DNA of 64,000 nucleotides from Scenedesmus sp. ARA3 (Eukaryota > Chlorophyta > Chlorophyceae > Sphaeropleales > Scenedesmaceae). How positions within the stretch are numbered: the stretch's first letter is position 1; the number at the start of each line of letters is the position of its first letter. The stretch spans positions 77,953 through 141,952 of the forward strand of contig RWJK01001509.1 of assembly GCA_004335835.1 (NCBI GenBank), in the 5' to 3' direction. Position numbers and translations under genes: made by a program. Under the pieces are notes generated by a model. The model did not search any database. It saw only the letters and a list, made by a program, of their open reading frames with translations, and had not been told where the DNA came from. This document shows, piece by piece, positions 31,862 through 43,531 of the stretch.

Positions 31862-33883
31862 CTACTTGCCAGCCACACCAGTGGCATTAGCAGCTGGCGT
31901 TGCGTTGACTGGCGGAGTTGTCACTGCAACGAACGGCTGTGCTGGAGCAGCAGCGGGCGCTGCAGGCACAGCTGCTGCAGGGGCTGCAGCAGGGGTGGCT
32001 GCAGCAGGGGTGGCTGCAGCAGGGGTGGCTGCAGCAGGAGCAGCAGCAGGGGTGGCTGGCACCGCTGGCGTAGGCTCTGTCACTGCAGGTGCAGGCGCTG
32101 CTGCAGCAGGTGCGGGTGGTGCGGCTGCTGGCGTTGCTGGCACTGCAGCTGGGGCAGCAGCAGGTGTGGCGGGTGCTGCTGCAGCAGCGGGTGTGGCTGG
32201 TGCTGCTGCGGGTGTGGGCTTGGTGCTGCAGCCCTCAGTGAAGCCAGCACCAGGCGCGCAGCACACCTCCTGGCTCTGGAAGACGCCCCAGCCTGCACGC
32301 AGCCAGCAACACACAGGCGCAGCTTATCGAGAGAGAGAATATATGCATGTGGGTCCTGGCACCACCTTGGATTGTGTCAGCCATCGGCTCCTGTCAACCT
32401 TCGCCCCATGGCTCAGCGTCATCGCGCACAACAAGAATGATACGAAATCTGATCAAGAACCCGACGGAATGCGTGCTACGCATTACCAGCTGCAGCAGCA
32501 TCATGGCAAGCGTCTTCAGCGCAAACGCCCTCATCACAGTGTATTCACGGTGCAAGCAGCAGCACAGCCCAGCAACCACGCGCACACTGCAAAGCAGCTG
32601 TCCCAAGACAGCCGTGGCCCAGGCTCACCTCTGTTGCACAGCGCCACGTCATTGGATTGGCGGCAGCGGCGGTTGGGGTACTGCGGCTCCGCCACCAGCC
32701 AGCACGGCACCACAGGCACAAACGCGCTGCAGCCCTCTGCGCCAAACGCCCCGCCCGGCGCGCAACAGGCCTCGTTAGATGGGAAGGACTGCACGCCAGA
32801 CTCTGCGGGGAAGGACAGACAAGAAGCAGGGGTTGTGGCAGCACAAGTAAGAAGTGCGTTGCAAATTTGCTGTGTTGCATCACAGCAGACAGGCATGTGC
32901 ACAGCACGCCCTTCAAGGCGAACGCGGTAGCTGCATGGCCGATTCCTGCAGCGCATACTGCGCTGCCGGGCAGCAAAGCGGAAGCAGCACGCAGCAGACA
33001 GCCAATGAATTGACTGAGCACTCTGTGCACCAGCAGGCGCCCTGCAGGTGTGGCTCACCTTTGGCGCACAGCGTGCGCGACTGGCGGCACGTGCGGGATG
33101 GCCAGTAGGTGTCCACCACCCAGCAGGGCTGCTCCGCCTTTGTTGCGTTGGCGCAGCCGTTGGGGAAGGCGGCGCCGGTCATGCAGCAGGCGGCCTCATT
33201 TGGGAACACGCCGTAGCCCTGCAGGCACTTGCGGTCGTCCCTCACGCAGGTGCGCAGCGCAAAGCTCTCCACCACCCAGCACTGTGAGGGGCGGGAGCTG
33301 CAGCCGTCGGGGAAGGCCACACCTGGAGAGCAGCAGACGTCGCGGGCCTGGTACACGCCGTAGCCTGAGGAGGGCAGCAGCAAGCAGGCATGCAGGCAGG
33401 AGAAGCTGTGAGCAGCTGGGTGGTAACGGCGCTGGCAGCAGCAGCGTGGATGCAGTGAGAGCCACTTGCATTGTCTGGCGGGTGGCCATGCTGCAAGTCT
33501 ACACGACAGAGTGCGTATCTGACCAATGCACTTGTGTGCTGCATCTGAAACAGCATATGCGCCCCTTATGCATTTTCTGATAGTGAATGGGAGCTCGCTA
33601 CAGTAGCCAGATTGTCAAACGGCGCCCCACCTCTGTTGCAGACAGCTGGGTCGCATTCAGCCTTGCAGTTGCGATACGGCCAGCGGTCTCCCACAACGTA
33701 GCAGGGGCTATCGCAAGCAGCCGGTTGGGCGCTGTCTGCACCTCCCTCGGGAGCAGGAGGGGCTGCAAAAGCCACCTCCCCTTCAGTTGGGTTGGCCTGG
33801 CCAGCCAGCTGTGCACGAGCTTGGCTGGTGAGGCTGCTGCTGAATATCAGCGCCAAGAGCAGCACTGTGGCCTGCTTTATCAT
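31862..33883 (-). CDS. Secreted cysteine-module protein with Pro/Ala-rich tail
   Basis: Four exons give 387 residues: 33883-33631, 33364-33059, 32802-32629 and 32292-31862. All three introns are phase 1. The N-terminus is a clear signal peptide (MIKQATVLLLALIFSSSLTS). The body repeats a module of about 50-60 residues: G-x-x-V-[FY]...ACC-x-x-G-x-x-F...GC...CW[VL]V...P-x-R-x-C-[RK]...C. Examples are EAACCMTGAAFPNGCANATK and QPCWVVDTYWPSRTCRQSRT. One half-module lies in exon 1, two junctions in exon 2 and one each in exons 3 and 4. The last exon ends in about 110 residues of Ala/Pro/Thr repeats (PAATPAAA), resembling hydroxyproline-rich or arabinogalactan-type wall segments. It is probably an extracellular or wall protein; I cannot name the module or assign an activity. 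It is divergent from the phosphatase gene. Confidence 0.8.
31983..32040. repeat. 15-bp tandem repeat in Pro/Ala tail
   Basis: Four copies of GGCTGCAGCAGGGGT (last imperfect), encoding tandem PAATPAAA on the minus strand in the last exon of the cysteine-module gene. Confidence 0.85.
32333..32384 (+). repeat. Dispersed intronic repeat, copy B
   Basis: Shares CATGTGGGTCCTGGCACCA (32346-32364) and flanking similarity with copy A in an IFT140 intron 5 kb away. This copy sits in the intron between exons 3 and 4 of the cysteine-module gene. Confidence 0.7.
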
Positions 33884-34503
33884 TTTGAAGATTGCTATAA
33901 GTCGCAAAGATGTGCTGGAAACGTGCTGCTCGGGGCTTGAAGGGCTGGCAGAGGACAAGATTTGATGCAATGAGCACCAACAACAGTTGTCAACAATAAA
34001 TAGCACTACCAAAAGCATATAGGACAATAGCTGAAGGCGGTTGCTGGTATAGCTGCCTATATAGTCATTTTACGGCGTGTAGGCGTTGCAGGGTCAGTTT
34101 CCGGTCGCTGCGGCAGGTGCAGCCAGTGCCGGATGACTGTGTGGTTGTCCAAGGTACCCACCAACGACAGGCCGTTGGGTTCTTCTGCGGCTGTCGTCAT
34201 TTCTGTTTATTCTGCTTTTAGTATGCGGTAGTTTTTGTGTGAATTGTGAACACAAGCGACGCTCGCTCACAACACCTTGACATTAGGGTCCAGCAAGTGG
34301 GCAGAAGCTCAAAAATGTCCGACAGCAACCGGGAATCAATGTTGTTCACTGAAGCTTGAGTGATTTGTTAATTATGTTCTTTGTGTTGTTTGTGGCTTGC
34401 AGTTCACAGAGAGACGTAAGCGGTGGCTTTCACACAGCAGGACGTCGCCGGCACGCATGCAGCTCTCTGTGTGTTTAGATAACTCCTACAACTACCTGCA
34501 GCC
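33884..34503. other. Divergent promoter region, cysteine-module gene / phosphatase
   Basis: About 0.6 kb between divergent start codons. AT-rich stretches (CAATAAATAG near 33993, CTATATAGTC near 34055) could act as core-promoter elements for the minus-strand gene; unproven. Confidence 0.4.
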
Positions 34504-35903
34504 ATGCAGCAGGGTGTGCTTGTTGCGGAGCCGGACCGTATCAAGCAACAGCTATTTCTGTCTTCGCTGAGGTCGGAGGCATGCTCTGGCGTGCTGGATG
34601 CACATGGGATCACTCACATCTTGCAAGTGAGGCTTGCTTGGTCAGCTCAGGCGTGCTGCAAGCTTTTGCTGCAAGTATGCTTTTCCGCAAGCTGCTACGC
34701 TGGCTTCGCAACGCGGGGATGTGTTAGAAGATCAGGGGATCAAAGAGCATTGATTCCTTGACTCGGCAGCAAAGCAGCACGGGCAGGCAGCTACATGAGG
34801 GTCATGTCTCTCTTGACCAGGCTGCTGGCCTAGCTGCTTGCCAGGCGCTTGTGCTATAGCTGGAAGATTTTGAGCATGAATTGACTGCTTTTCCCTTGCA
34901 GGTGGGGTCTGAGCTGCGCCCAAGCCACCCCAGCAAGTACACGTACCTGTCACTGCCTGTCTATGACATGGTGGAGCAGGACATCATTGCCTGCTTCCCT
35001 GCAGCCTTCGAGTTCATTGACAGGGCCATCGCCTCAGGTGCGGCGCAGCCGCAGGAGGGTCAACAGCAGTGGAGAGGTGGTCACATCAACATGCTATCCA
35101 TGCGGGTAGTAACAGATCAATGGTGCTGTTGCTGGTGCTCTGATGTGGCTCAAGGTGGCACCCTTCCTTGGCTGAGAGCTGTGCCTAGCCAACTGCATTG
35201 CAACAAGAAGCGTGCTTAGGCAGTTTGTGCAGCGCAACGTCTCGCTGTTTGGCCATTGTTGTAACGCTGCTGATTGTGATGATGCTGCTGGTGTGCAGGT
35301 GGCGTCGTGCTGGTGCATTGCCAGGCAGGCGTCAGCCGCAGCGCTAGCATCGTCATCGGCTACTGCATGTGGAAAGATGGGCTGTCAGTAGACGCAGCAA
35401 CAGCAGCTGTGCAGCGCGCGCGCTCTTGCATCTGGCCGAATGCAGGCTTCAAGTGCCAGCTGCGTGCCTTTGAGGCGCTGGGCTGCGATGCCAGCAGGTG
35501 GCAGGGCTGGTCCATGCAGCAGTTCCTGCTCTCGCAGTACGGCAATGACAGCGTGGGGTTCATGAGCTCCATGCTTGGCGGCACGCCAGTGGACCGCCTG
35601 CGGGACGGCGGGCGCAGCTCGCGCAGGACAGCAGCAGCAGCCAAGGACGCGTCAGCGGCTCGTGGCGCAGGCAGTGGCAGCACCAGGCACGTCACGAGCC
35701 CCCGTGCTGCAGCAGACATTGGCGGTGGGAATGGCATTGACAGCCAGCGGCGCAGCAGCTGGTCGTATCAGGGCGGTCCGTATGCTGCAGCGAATGCAGC
35801 AGCAGCTGCTGCTGCTGGCGTGGCTGTGATGAGCAGCAGCTTTGGCCGGCAGCGCGCGCGCAGCAATGCTGGGGAAGAAGCAGCGTTGATGATGGCGGGC
35901 TAG
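34504..35903 (+). CDS. Dual-specificity protein phosphatase
   Basis: Cys-based phosphatase of the atypical DSP type. Three exons fit in phase (34504-34626, 34902-35037, 35299-35903), giving 287 residues. Exon 1 carries [20 protein letters not shown], the usual DSP start (a structural Asp/Ser region then THILQ). Exon 2 gives [20 protein letters not shown], where the Asp is a candidate general acid, and AFEFIDRAI. Exon 3 holds the P-loop [11 protein letters not shown] (HCxxGxxRS, nucleophile Cys) and a following [20 protein letters not shown], matching the DSP helix with the conserved N-x-GF. The last about 120 residues are Ala/Ser/Arg/Gly-rich low complexity without a domain, so the catalytic core is N-terminal. 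MAPK or other phosphoprotein substrates are possible but not shown. Confidence 0.9.
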
Positions 35904-38900
35904 CGAGATGTGCGGTGTGGGAAGTTGGCTGAAGTTGGTTGGTGATGACTGCTATGGTGTGTGCACGCTGTGTGCACCTGTTGGTAGTGTTGGCATTGCG
36001 CTGTTGCATTCTTCCGGCGACGATGCTGACTATGTATACTGTGAATTATGTGTGGTTGTTTGTACTTCCTACGTGTGCTTTGGTTTGGTTTGGTTTGAAT
36101 GATTTGTAGTCGTTCTGTTTGTACATGTATCGATGGTGGTCACGCTCGATGGTGATTACGCACGTAGGTTGTTTTGTTGCTGCTGCGTCTGCCGTGTGCG
36201 CCGCAGCACAGCACGCAAGACTGTGGAGTCGCGCTGTTGCACGTGTGTCCTGCACTGTGCCAGAATGCACATGGCAAGCTGCCGCCCGTGCTTGTGTTGT
36301 GCTCATTGTGCCTGTGTTTTTAGCACATGGTTCATGGAAGATCGGCAACAGGGCCTTTGGTGTTTGCCCCTCGTAGTTGTGCAGGGCTCAACTGGCTGGC
36401 ATGCTGAGCATGCCAGCTCAGCAACCTGCCCTGTGCACCAGCCTTTTTCCCAATGCCATATGCTCGCATTGTTTATTCTCATAGATTGTGCATTCCACCT
36501 GACTAGTGGCTGCCAGCGCTGTGGCATGCACTCGTGCGTGCGTGATCGGTGCACACAGTCGATACTGCAGACTTTTGTAGGTGCATCGCAGATGGCATGC
36601 AGCGCCTTAGCGCTGTGCTTGTGTGTGTGTTAGACCCACAGGGCTTGATTGCATCGCAGGTTCGCTGCCTCAGGCGCCTGGTTGGAGGGCCTTTTGTGGG
36701 CAAGGCCCTGTTGCAAGGGGTGTTGTGCATCTCTGTTGCCGCGTGAAACATTAGTCCACTGGGCTGGTGCAGAGCAGTTGTAGTGCAGAAACTACTGATC
36801 AAATGCCTGACCTAGCAGCTTAAGCTGTGCTGTGGGTTGGCTGTGCGGCAGTGCACCTTGATTTTGGGGCCAAGGCCAGCAGCGCACAGAGGTTTTGCAA
36901 CCCAGCAGGTCGCCCACTTCTGAACGGTTCGCCTGACGTTCTTGCCTTCATCTTGTTTTCACAACAACAGCAGCCACGCCACTTGCACTGGTGTGCGCTG
37001 TTGCTGCCTGGTGTGTGTTCCTGCGCGGGCTGTGGGTGGGCAGCCGGCGCACCACACGACTGTGTGCCCGGCTTGTAGATTGACACCCAGCTTGCAGTTT
37101 CACTGTCGACGTGATGTGGCAGTTGAGAGTGTGTCTTTTGCAACTGTGAGCTGCTGGCTATTTCCTGATGAGGCAGCAGCTGCACAGCAAAAGCAATGCT
37201 GTACACGTCATTGGTTTCAACCTTTTGCGATGGCGCAACCCGCAATGGCGATGCTGTGCTTGGCGACTTTCATGTCTCCGACATGCAAGCCGGCATCTGC
37301 ATTTATGTAATGTTTTCCATGGGTGCCCTGGTTGCAGAGACGACCAGCTGGCAGCAGCAGCAGCACTGTACAGCTTGATGTTCGCACTGCACCTGTGCGC
37401 TCAGCATAGTGTGGAGAGCGCACTGCTGTGCACGGCCTGGCAGCCATTGTGAGTCGCATCTGCAGAGGAGCCATGTGCTGGTGACTGTTCAAGCGTTGCT
37501 GTGCTATCTGTGCGGCATTTTCCTGTGTGGCAATGGCAGGTTCCCATGTTTTGACGGCGGCGCCTTAAAGAAAGGCTCTTTGATGTGCCAGCTCTGGCTG
37601 GGTGAAAGGGATTACTTATGAGGTTTTCCAGGCGGTTGCCAGACGGTTTCGTGGTGGGATTGAGGAACCAAGTTTGCATGGGCTTCCACTGCTTCAGTTA
37701 CTAGTGCACCCTAGTGCACGTGATTTGTGAGTGAACCTGCGAGTTGATGCTTGGAGTGGTGCGTGGAGAGTCACTGTGTTGTGTGTATGCAAGCGTGATT
37801 GTCCAAGAGCCACTCAAGAAGTCCCGGCTTTGAACTTACCAAGTTCCTGGTCTGACCTGAGATGCTGGTGGTGTGCCTGCGTTTGCTGCTGCTTGAACTG
37901 TTGCTGGCTTGGCGGCATTACAATGCCCGTGTTGTCAATGCACATTGTGCTGGCTTGTGTATGAAAACGGTGTTAGACACCCACCGAGTCCTGAGGACTA
38001 CTGTGGATGCGTAAATCCGCATCTGAAGCGAAGCTGGGCCGGGAGACTTGTGTTATCAGAACGGTGTTCTGCTGTCACTGGTGTGTGTAGGGCTGAGAGA
38101 GCCGCTTCTTCAGGAAGCAGGAGTCTCTTGCCCAGCCATGGTATCCCTCTCCTTCCCGGCATGCTCATTTAGCGCATGACGTCCATTGCTCACAGGAAGC
38201 ATTTGAGCTGACGGGGCAGCATAACGTTTGGCATGCATCTCTCAGGGCACCATGTGTTCAGGTGGTTGTGGTGCTGCTGTATTGCTAGCTTGCGGGGAGC
38301 AGCAAGCTTGCTTGCTGGTTGTCTGCAATACGTTGCAGCTACTCCTTACTATGCTCCTGAAGCTGCACACATTTCACCTCTTGCACTCATCTTGAGTACT
38401 CTTAGTGTGCTGCATGCTGGGACCCTTACACTAGTACGGGCATCTCTTTGCATGCTTGCTGTGCCTATCATATTGAACACTGATGTCAAGACTGCTGACG
38501 GTCAGCTGACAGAGGGACATTGCGAATGCTGTCCGTGCTGAGCTGTGGTTTGACTGGCAAGCATTGGCCCGCCTAGTTCTTGGGCGTTGAACCAGAGCTG
38601 AGGTAACTTTGCCTCGCTCAGATGCAGTCAAGATGCCAAGAGGGGTTGACACTTTGAGGGGGTGTGCGCTGCGTGTAAGAACCCTAGAGAGCAGTGTTAT
38701 GACAGCCCTAGAGTACCAGTGTAGTCGCTGGTGCTGGCCTCTCTCCATTTAAATCAGCCTTTAGTGCCCGTCCAAACTTCTTCCTTGGAGTTCAGCATCA
38801 CGGTCATACACAATCTGTGGTACCCTTCAAAGCAGACGTACAGCTTCCTGACTTCCACCTTCTGCCAGCTGAACGCGTACTGAAGGAAGTGTAGATCCTA

Positions 38901-38954
38901 GTATATGAATGATAACCAAATGATCAAGTAGTGTTGGATAGACGTGCCAGTAAG
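35904..38954. other. 3 kb region without a convincing gene
   Basis: Between two plus-strand genes. The plus strand is G/T-rich, like 15.5-18.8 kb. Contains a near-perfect 21-bp palindrome at 36396-36416 (CTGGCATGCT / AGCATGCCAG). Short open frames on both strands have no recognisable domain. Possible long 3' UTR or non-coding transcript. Confidence 0.45.
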
Positions 38955-40462
38955 ATGGTGCGTAACCAACGCAACGACGCCCTGCACGCACAGCAGCGAC
39001 GAAAGAGACATGCTCACTGCCTTGATCGGTGTGCTATTTGCAGAAGAACATACTTGGGCTGGTTCAGGGCGCTCCCTGTAGGATAGATGTGGATTTCAAG
39101 GATGAAAAAGGGCACAGGTATAAGAAGACAGCAGTGGTGAAGGGCAAGAATGGGGAGACAGAGGAGCTGCCGCTGTTCACCAATCACGATGCTATAGTAG
39201 GGGAGGTGAGCACGCAGAGTGATCAGGCTGCAACGTGCACCCTGTGCACCTAGCTGTAGCTGTCCTGCACAATCATGCAGTAGAGCGGGCCAGCTTTGCC
39301 TGCTGCATCAGGCCTGCGTGTGAGCAGCAAGCAGGATTGCATCACCTGCTGTGCTGCAATCTGCTTGTTCCCGTATCCTTGCATTGTGGTGTAAAGCAGT
39401 GAGCAAGACGCCTCTTCTGTGGTGCTGGTGGTGTTTCCGCCTGTGGTCCTGCCATGTGCTGTGAGTAACATGCAACCTTGTTGCTGCGTGTCAGGTGCGC
39501 ATCACGCCGCTGACCACCAAGCGCGTGGAGCACACCGGCATTAAGGTGCAGCTGCTGGGGCAGATTGAGCTGGCCTCGGAGAGAGGCTCGCCGCACGACT
39601 TTGTCAGCTTAGGTACGCCGTGCACAGTGGGGCAGCAGTAGCAGCAGCAGCAGCAGCGTGGTGATGAAGCAAAGGCGCTGTGCTGCAGCACTGTATGGGC
39701 GCACAGACAACCATTCATCACCCAAGGGTGCTGCTGTACGGTCTAGCTGTCATGCATTGTGCTCACAGCCGTTCCACAGCATGCATAGTTTGATGTGTGC
39801 TTCAAGCAGCTGCCGCACTTGGCAGGTGCAGCTACACCTGCTCATTTTTCTGACTGTCATGCCGTGCTGTGCGGCCTGCCGCAGTGCGCGAGCTGGCGCC
39901 GCCCGGGGACGTTGCTTCTGCTGCTCAGAAGCCGCTGCCATTTGAGTTCCGCAATGTAGAGATGCAATACGACTCTTACAGGGGCCTGCAAGTGCGCTGC
40001 AGGTGAGCAGCAGCAGCAGCAGCAGCAGCACAGCATGGCACGGCACCGCATGCGTGCATACGTGGTGTGGTAAGGGCTGCCGCCCTGCTTTGGCAGCCTA
40101 GCAGCGGCCGCTGCACAGCGCATGTGCAGAGGTTGAGACGGCAGTGCAGCAGCATGTGTGGGGGTTGTGGGGGCGTGCAATGCGGCGTGTTGACCTGCTA
40201 CGCCCGCCCGTGGTGGTTTGCTGCTTCTGCAGCTGCACGGTACGTTCCCTGTGTTACCATGCTCGTTGCAATGCGCCACTCTTACTGCTGCTGCTGCTGC
40301 CGCGTGCGCTGCCAGGTACCTGCTGCGTGTGAGCATGACCGGCAAGGGCATGGGCAGTGACACCAAGAAGGACGCGCCCTTCTGGGTGCGCAACTACGAC
40401 GTGCCGCCTGACGAAGCGCCGCCAATCAAGATGGAGGTGCGAGCAAGCGCAGCGGCTTGTAT

Positions 40463-40495
<33 letters not shown>

Positions 40496-42305
40496 GCAGT
40501 GGCTAGGACGTTGATTGATAAGACTCAGATGCATGCAAGCAGGCTAGTTGTTCGGCTGCTCGGATGTGGCAGTGGCCACAGCTACTTGGAGCTCAAGCAG
40601 ACCTTGCAGCGGGAGTTGGCAGAAGCAGCCAGCACAGGCAGGAGGTGGCAGCGTTGATGCAGTGGCCGTGCCACAAGCTGCTGTTCTTGGACTGGGCGCA
40701 GCAGCAGGGACAGATGCAGCACCATTGCTACTCTGCCAGCTGGCAGCAGGTGTGATGGCTTGGAGCAGGAGTGCAGGGTAGCTGGGTTGTACCCACACGC
40801 ACCCCGTGCATTCTTGCTGTGCATGTGACCCCTTGCGCTGCTGTGGTGTGTCGCTCTGTGCGCTGCTGCGCTGCTGCAGGTGGGCATAGAGGAGTGCCTG
40901 CACATAGAGTTTGAGTACGACAAGGCGCGCTACCACCTTAAGGTGCGCGGCTGGTGGCATGGACACACTGCAGCAGTGGGTAGAAGCACGCAGCGCGGCA
41001 GCGGCCAGTGGAGCAATGGTGATGGAGCGGTGGCAGGGCACACAGCGCAGGAGCGACACGTGCAGCGCTGCATGCAGGCAGCGGCGTTGCATGCCAGCAG
41101 CGCACGCACGCTGCACTGACAGCTGCACGAGGCATCACGCATGCATTGGAGCAGATGCCCTGGCAGGGTGTGTGGGGCACTGCAGCCAGCACATCAGCAC
41201 ACGCGTGTCATTGGCAAGTAACAACAGGGGCAGCAACTCACAACATGGTGGCCTTGCATTGCACTTTTCAAATGTCTTTGCTTGACACCAAATGTATCAA
41301 GCATTCTTATGCTTACACCCTCGACATTGCTGCCGCCTGCGCCCTCTCGCAGGACGTGGTGGTGGGCAAGATCTACTTCCTGCTGGTGCGCATCAAGCTG
41401 AAGCACATGGAGGTGGAAATACGGCGGCGCGAGACCACAGGTGGGCTGGGGGGAGGGGGGTGTAGGTGGCTGGCTGGCTGGCTGACTGGCAGGCAAGCTG
41501 GGGAGCTGCAGATGCCTGCAGCGCTTTTTTCCAAGGCCAGTGCGCTGCGTTGAGGGCTGCGTGCACGCAGCTTGCGTGTCTGGATGGGGGTGTGCTGCCA
41601 TATGAGTTTGTCCACAGAGCATGACCTGCTAAGGCCATGCATGCGCTGGCTTTGAAGCTTTTGTGTGTTTACGGGCAGATACCCACACACGGCTGCTGGT
41701 GCTGTGTGTTGTCCTGCTGCAGGCGCCGGCAGCAGCGCTCACAATGAGAGCGAGACAATTGCCAAGTATGAAATCATGGACGGCGCGCCAGTGCGGGGGG
41801 AGAACATACCCATCAGGTGAGCCTGCAGCAGCAGCAGCAGCAGCAGTAGGGCAGGGTGACACACAATGGCAGCTTGCAATGCGATGTGAAATACGGCACT
41901 GCTAGCATGCTGCTGCACCATGCAGGTGCAACAGCAGCAGCATCTCACCCATTTTCTTTGTGAGCACAGCAGAGTCACGCAGCAGCCTGCTGTTGCATAA
42001 TGCGCTGCACTTGGCGGCCATATGCTCACCCTGCCCTGGCTGCCGCTGCCTGCCATCCCCCGCTGCTGCTGCTGCCCTTCAGGCTGTACCTGTCGCCGTA
42101 CGACCTCACCCCCAGCTACCGTGACGTGCACAACAAGTTCAGCGTGCGCTACTTCCTCAACCTGGTGCTGGTGGACGAGGAGGACAGGCGCTACTTCAAG
42201 CAGCAGGAGATCCTGCTGTACCGCAAGGCGGACGACCCGACGCAGCAGCAGCAGCAGCAGCCACAGGCGCCGCCGAGCCTTGGCAGCAGCAGCAGCAGCA
42301 GCTGA
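38955..42305 (+). CDS. VPS26: Retromer subunit VPS26
   Basis: Arrestin-fold subunit of the retromer core, which recycles cargo from endosomes. Nine exons fit in phase: 38955-38957, 39044-39205, 39495-39612, 39885-40002, 40316-40436, 40880-40942, 41353-41440, 41723-41816 and 42083-42305, giving 329 residues, close to plant VPS26. Conserved blocks include HTGIKVQLLGQIELASERGS, VRELAPPGD, VGIEECLHIEFEYDKARYHL, DVVVGKIYFLLVRIK, ESETIAKYEIMDGAPVRGE, SVRYFLNLVLVDEEDRRYF and KQQEILLYRK. The first coding exon is inferred to be just ATG followed by a GTGCGT donor; it joins KNILGLVQGAPCRIDV, as plant VPS26 starts with M directly before that block. The C-terminus adds a short Gln/Pro/Ser tail. An intron carries a CAG run (near 40463-40493). 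Confidence 0.93.
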
Positions 42306-42423
42306 GCGGCGGCTGCTGCTGTGAGTGTGTGTGGATTTTGCTTGGTTACAGAGCTAGTTTGGGATTGCGCGTAGCGCAGCATGCAGCTCAGCCAGGTGGC
42401 TGCAGGCGATTTGAGTAGAGTGT

Positions 42424-42454
<31 letters not shown>

Positions 42455-43531
42455 TGCCAGGTCACCCTAGCGCAGCTGCCGAGATACAGCTGCTGAGGCT
42501 GCAATGCTGGTGTTGGCGCAGCATTACTTGGGTGTTGTGGTTGTGCTGCTGGAGCCCTAACACCCTTGTAGAGGGTTCACAGCGAGCTTCCCAAGCTTGA
42601 GCCTCAAGACCTGAGGCACTTGGAGCTGCATGCAGAGGCGGCTGCGCATGTTCAGCTGCGCCAGGGATTGATGGTGTTGGTCAGTCACGTGGATGGTTGT
42701 GCAGCAGGCACGCCCCCCAAAACCCTGCATCATGTACAACTGCCGGGCGCGCGCACGCTGTGCTGCACATGAGCTGCTGTGGAGTGCGAAGCGCTGTGAA
42801 GCGTGAAGCGCTGTGCACTTAAGCTGCCTACTGGCTCCAGAGTGCAGGTGCACCTGCTGCATATTGCTGGCTGCTGCCATGCCGGCAATACAGTTTTGAT
42901 CGACAGGCACATGCCTGTTGGTTTGTTCTGTAACTGAGCTGGTGTGTGAACGTGTTGTATGTTCGATGGAAGCAGCTTGCTGCGACTCCTGCAAAGGCCA
43001 GCTGGCTGCAGCCCAACCTTTATGCTGAGGTGGGGCCCCACCTAGTTTCTCGGGAGGCTACAAGTAGCCAAGCTGACTAACAGCTGGTGAGTCACGATAG
43101 TTGCGTCTTATGCTGGCAGTTTGTGTTGACGAGATGTGGTGAGCCGTAACAAATCATGAATTGTTCAAGCTCTCATTCTCCAGCTGACCATCCTCAGAGC
43201 ACAGCACTGTGGAGAGCTAGTTCTCCAGGCTTCCTTGAACCGTGGGCAACTGCAACGTAACCATGTACAACCAACTGTCCAAGCACCTAGCAGGCAACGC
43301 CGGCATGCATGGGCAACCTAGCTAGCTATCTATAGTGTACATAGCTAGCTAGCTAGCTATAGTGTACAAGGTCTGGAGACGCAACTGTAAACCCGCTCAA
43401 AGCCGCCTGCCTGCAGCCACTCGTCATAAGTACATCTTTAGCACCCACAGCAGCAGGGCTGCGAGCATATGCCACAGCAGCCTGCCTGTTGATGCTGTCA
43501 AGGCTCCAACTCAACCAAAGCATCATGCACC
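42306..43531. other. Convergent intergenic region, VPS26 / CBM20 gene
   Basis: About 1.2 kb with both 3' flanks. Contains a (CAG)n run near 42427-42454, a possible distal TGTAA at 42929-42933 on the plus strand, and the AGCT-rich repeat at 43317-43370. No gene recognised. Confidence 0.5.
43317..43370. repeat. AGCT-rich palindromic repeat
   Basis: TAGCTAGCTAG runs interrupted twice by TATAGTGTAC; most of the segment is self-complementary. Confidence 0.8.

Noticed and set aside
31707..32930. 407-codon plus-strand open frame, Ala/Gly-rich
   Set aside because: It is antisense to the cysteine-module gene; openness is a by-product of GCN/CTG-rich coding sequence. The minus strand has the signal peptide, cysteine modules and phased introns.
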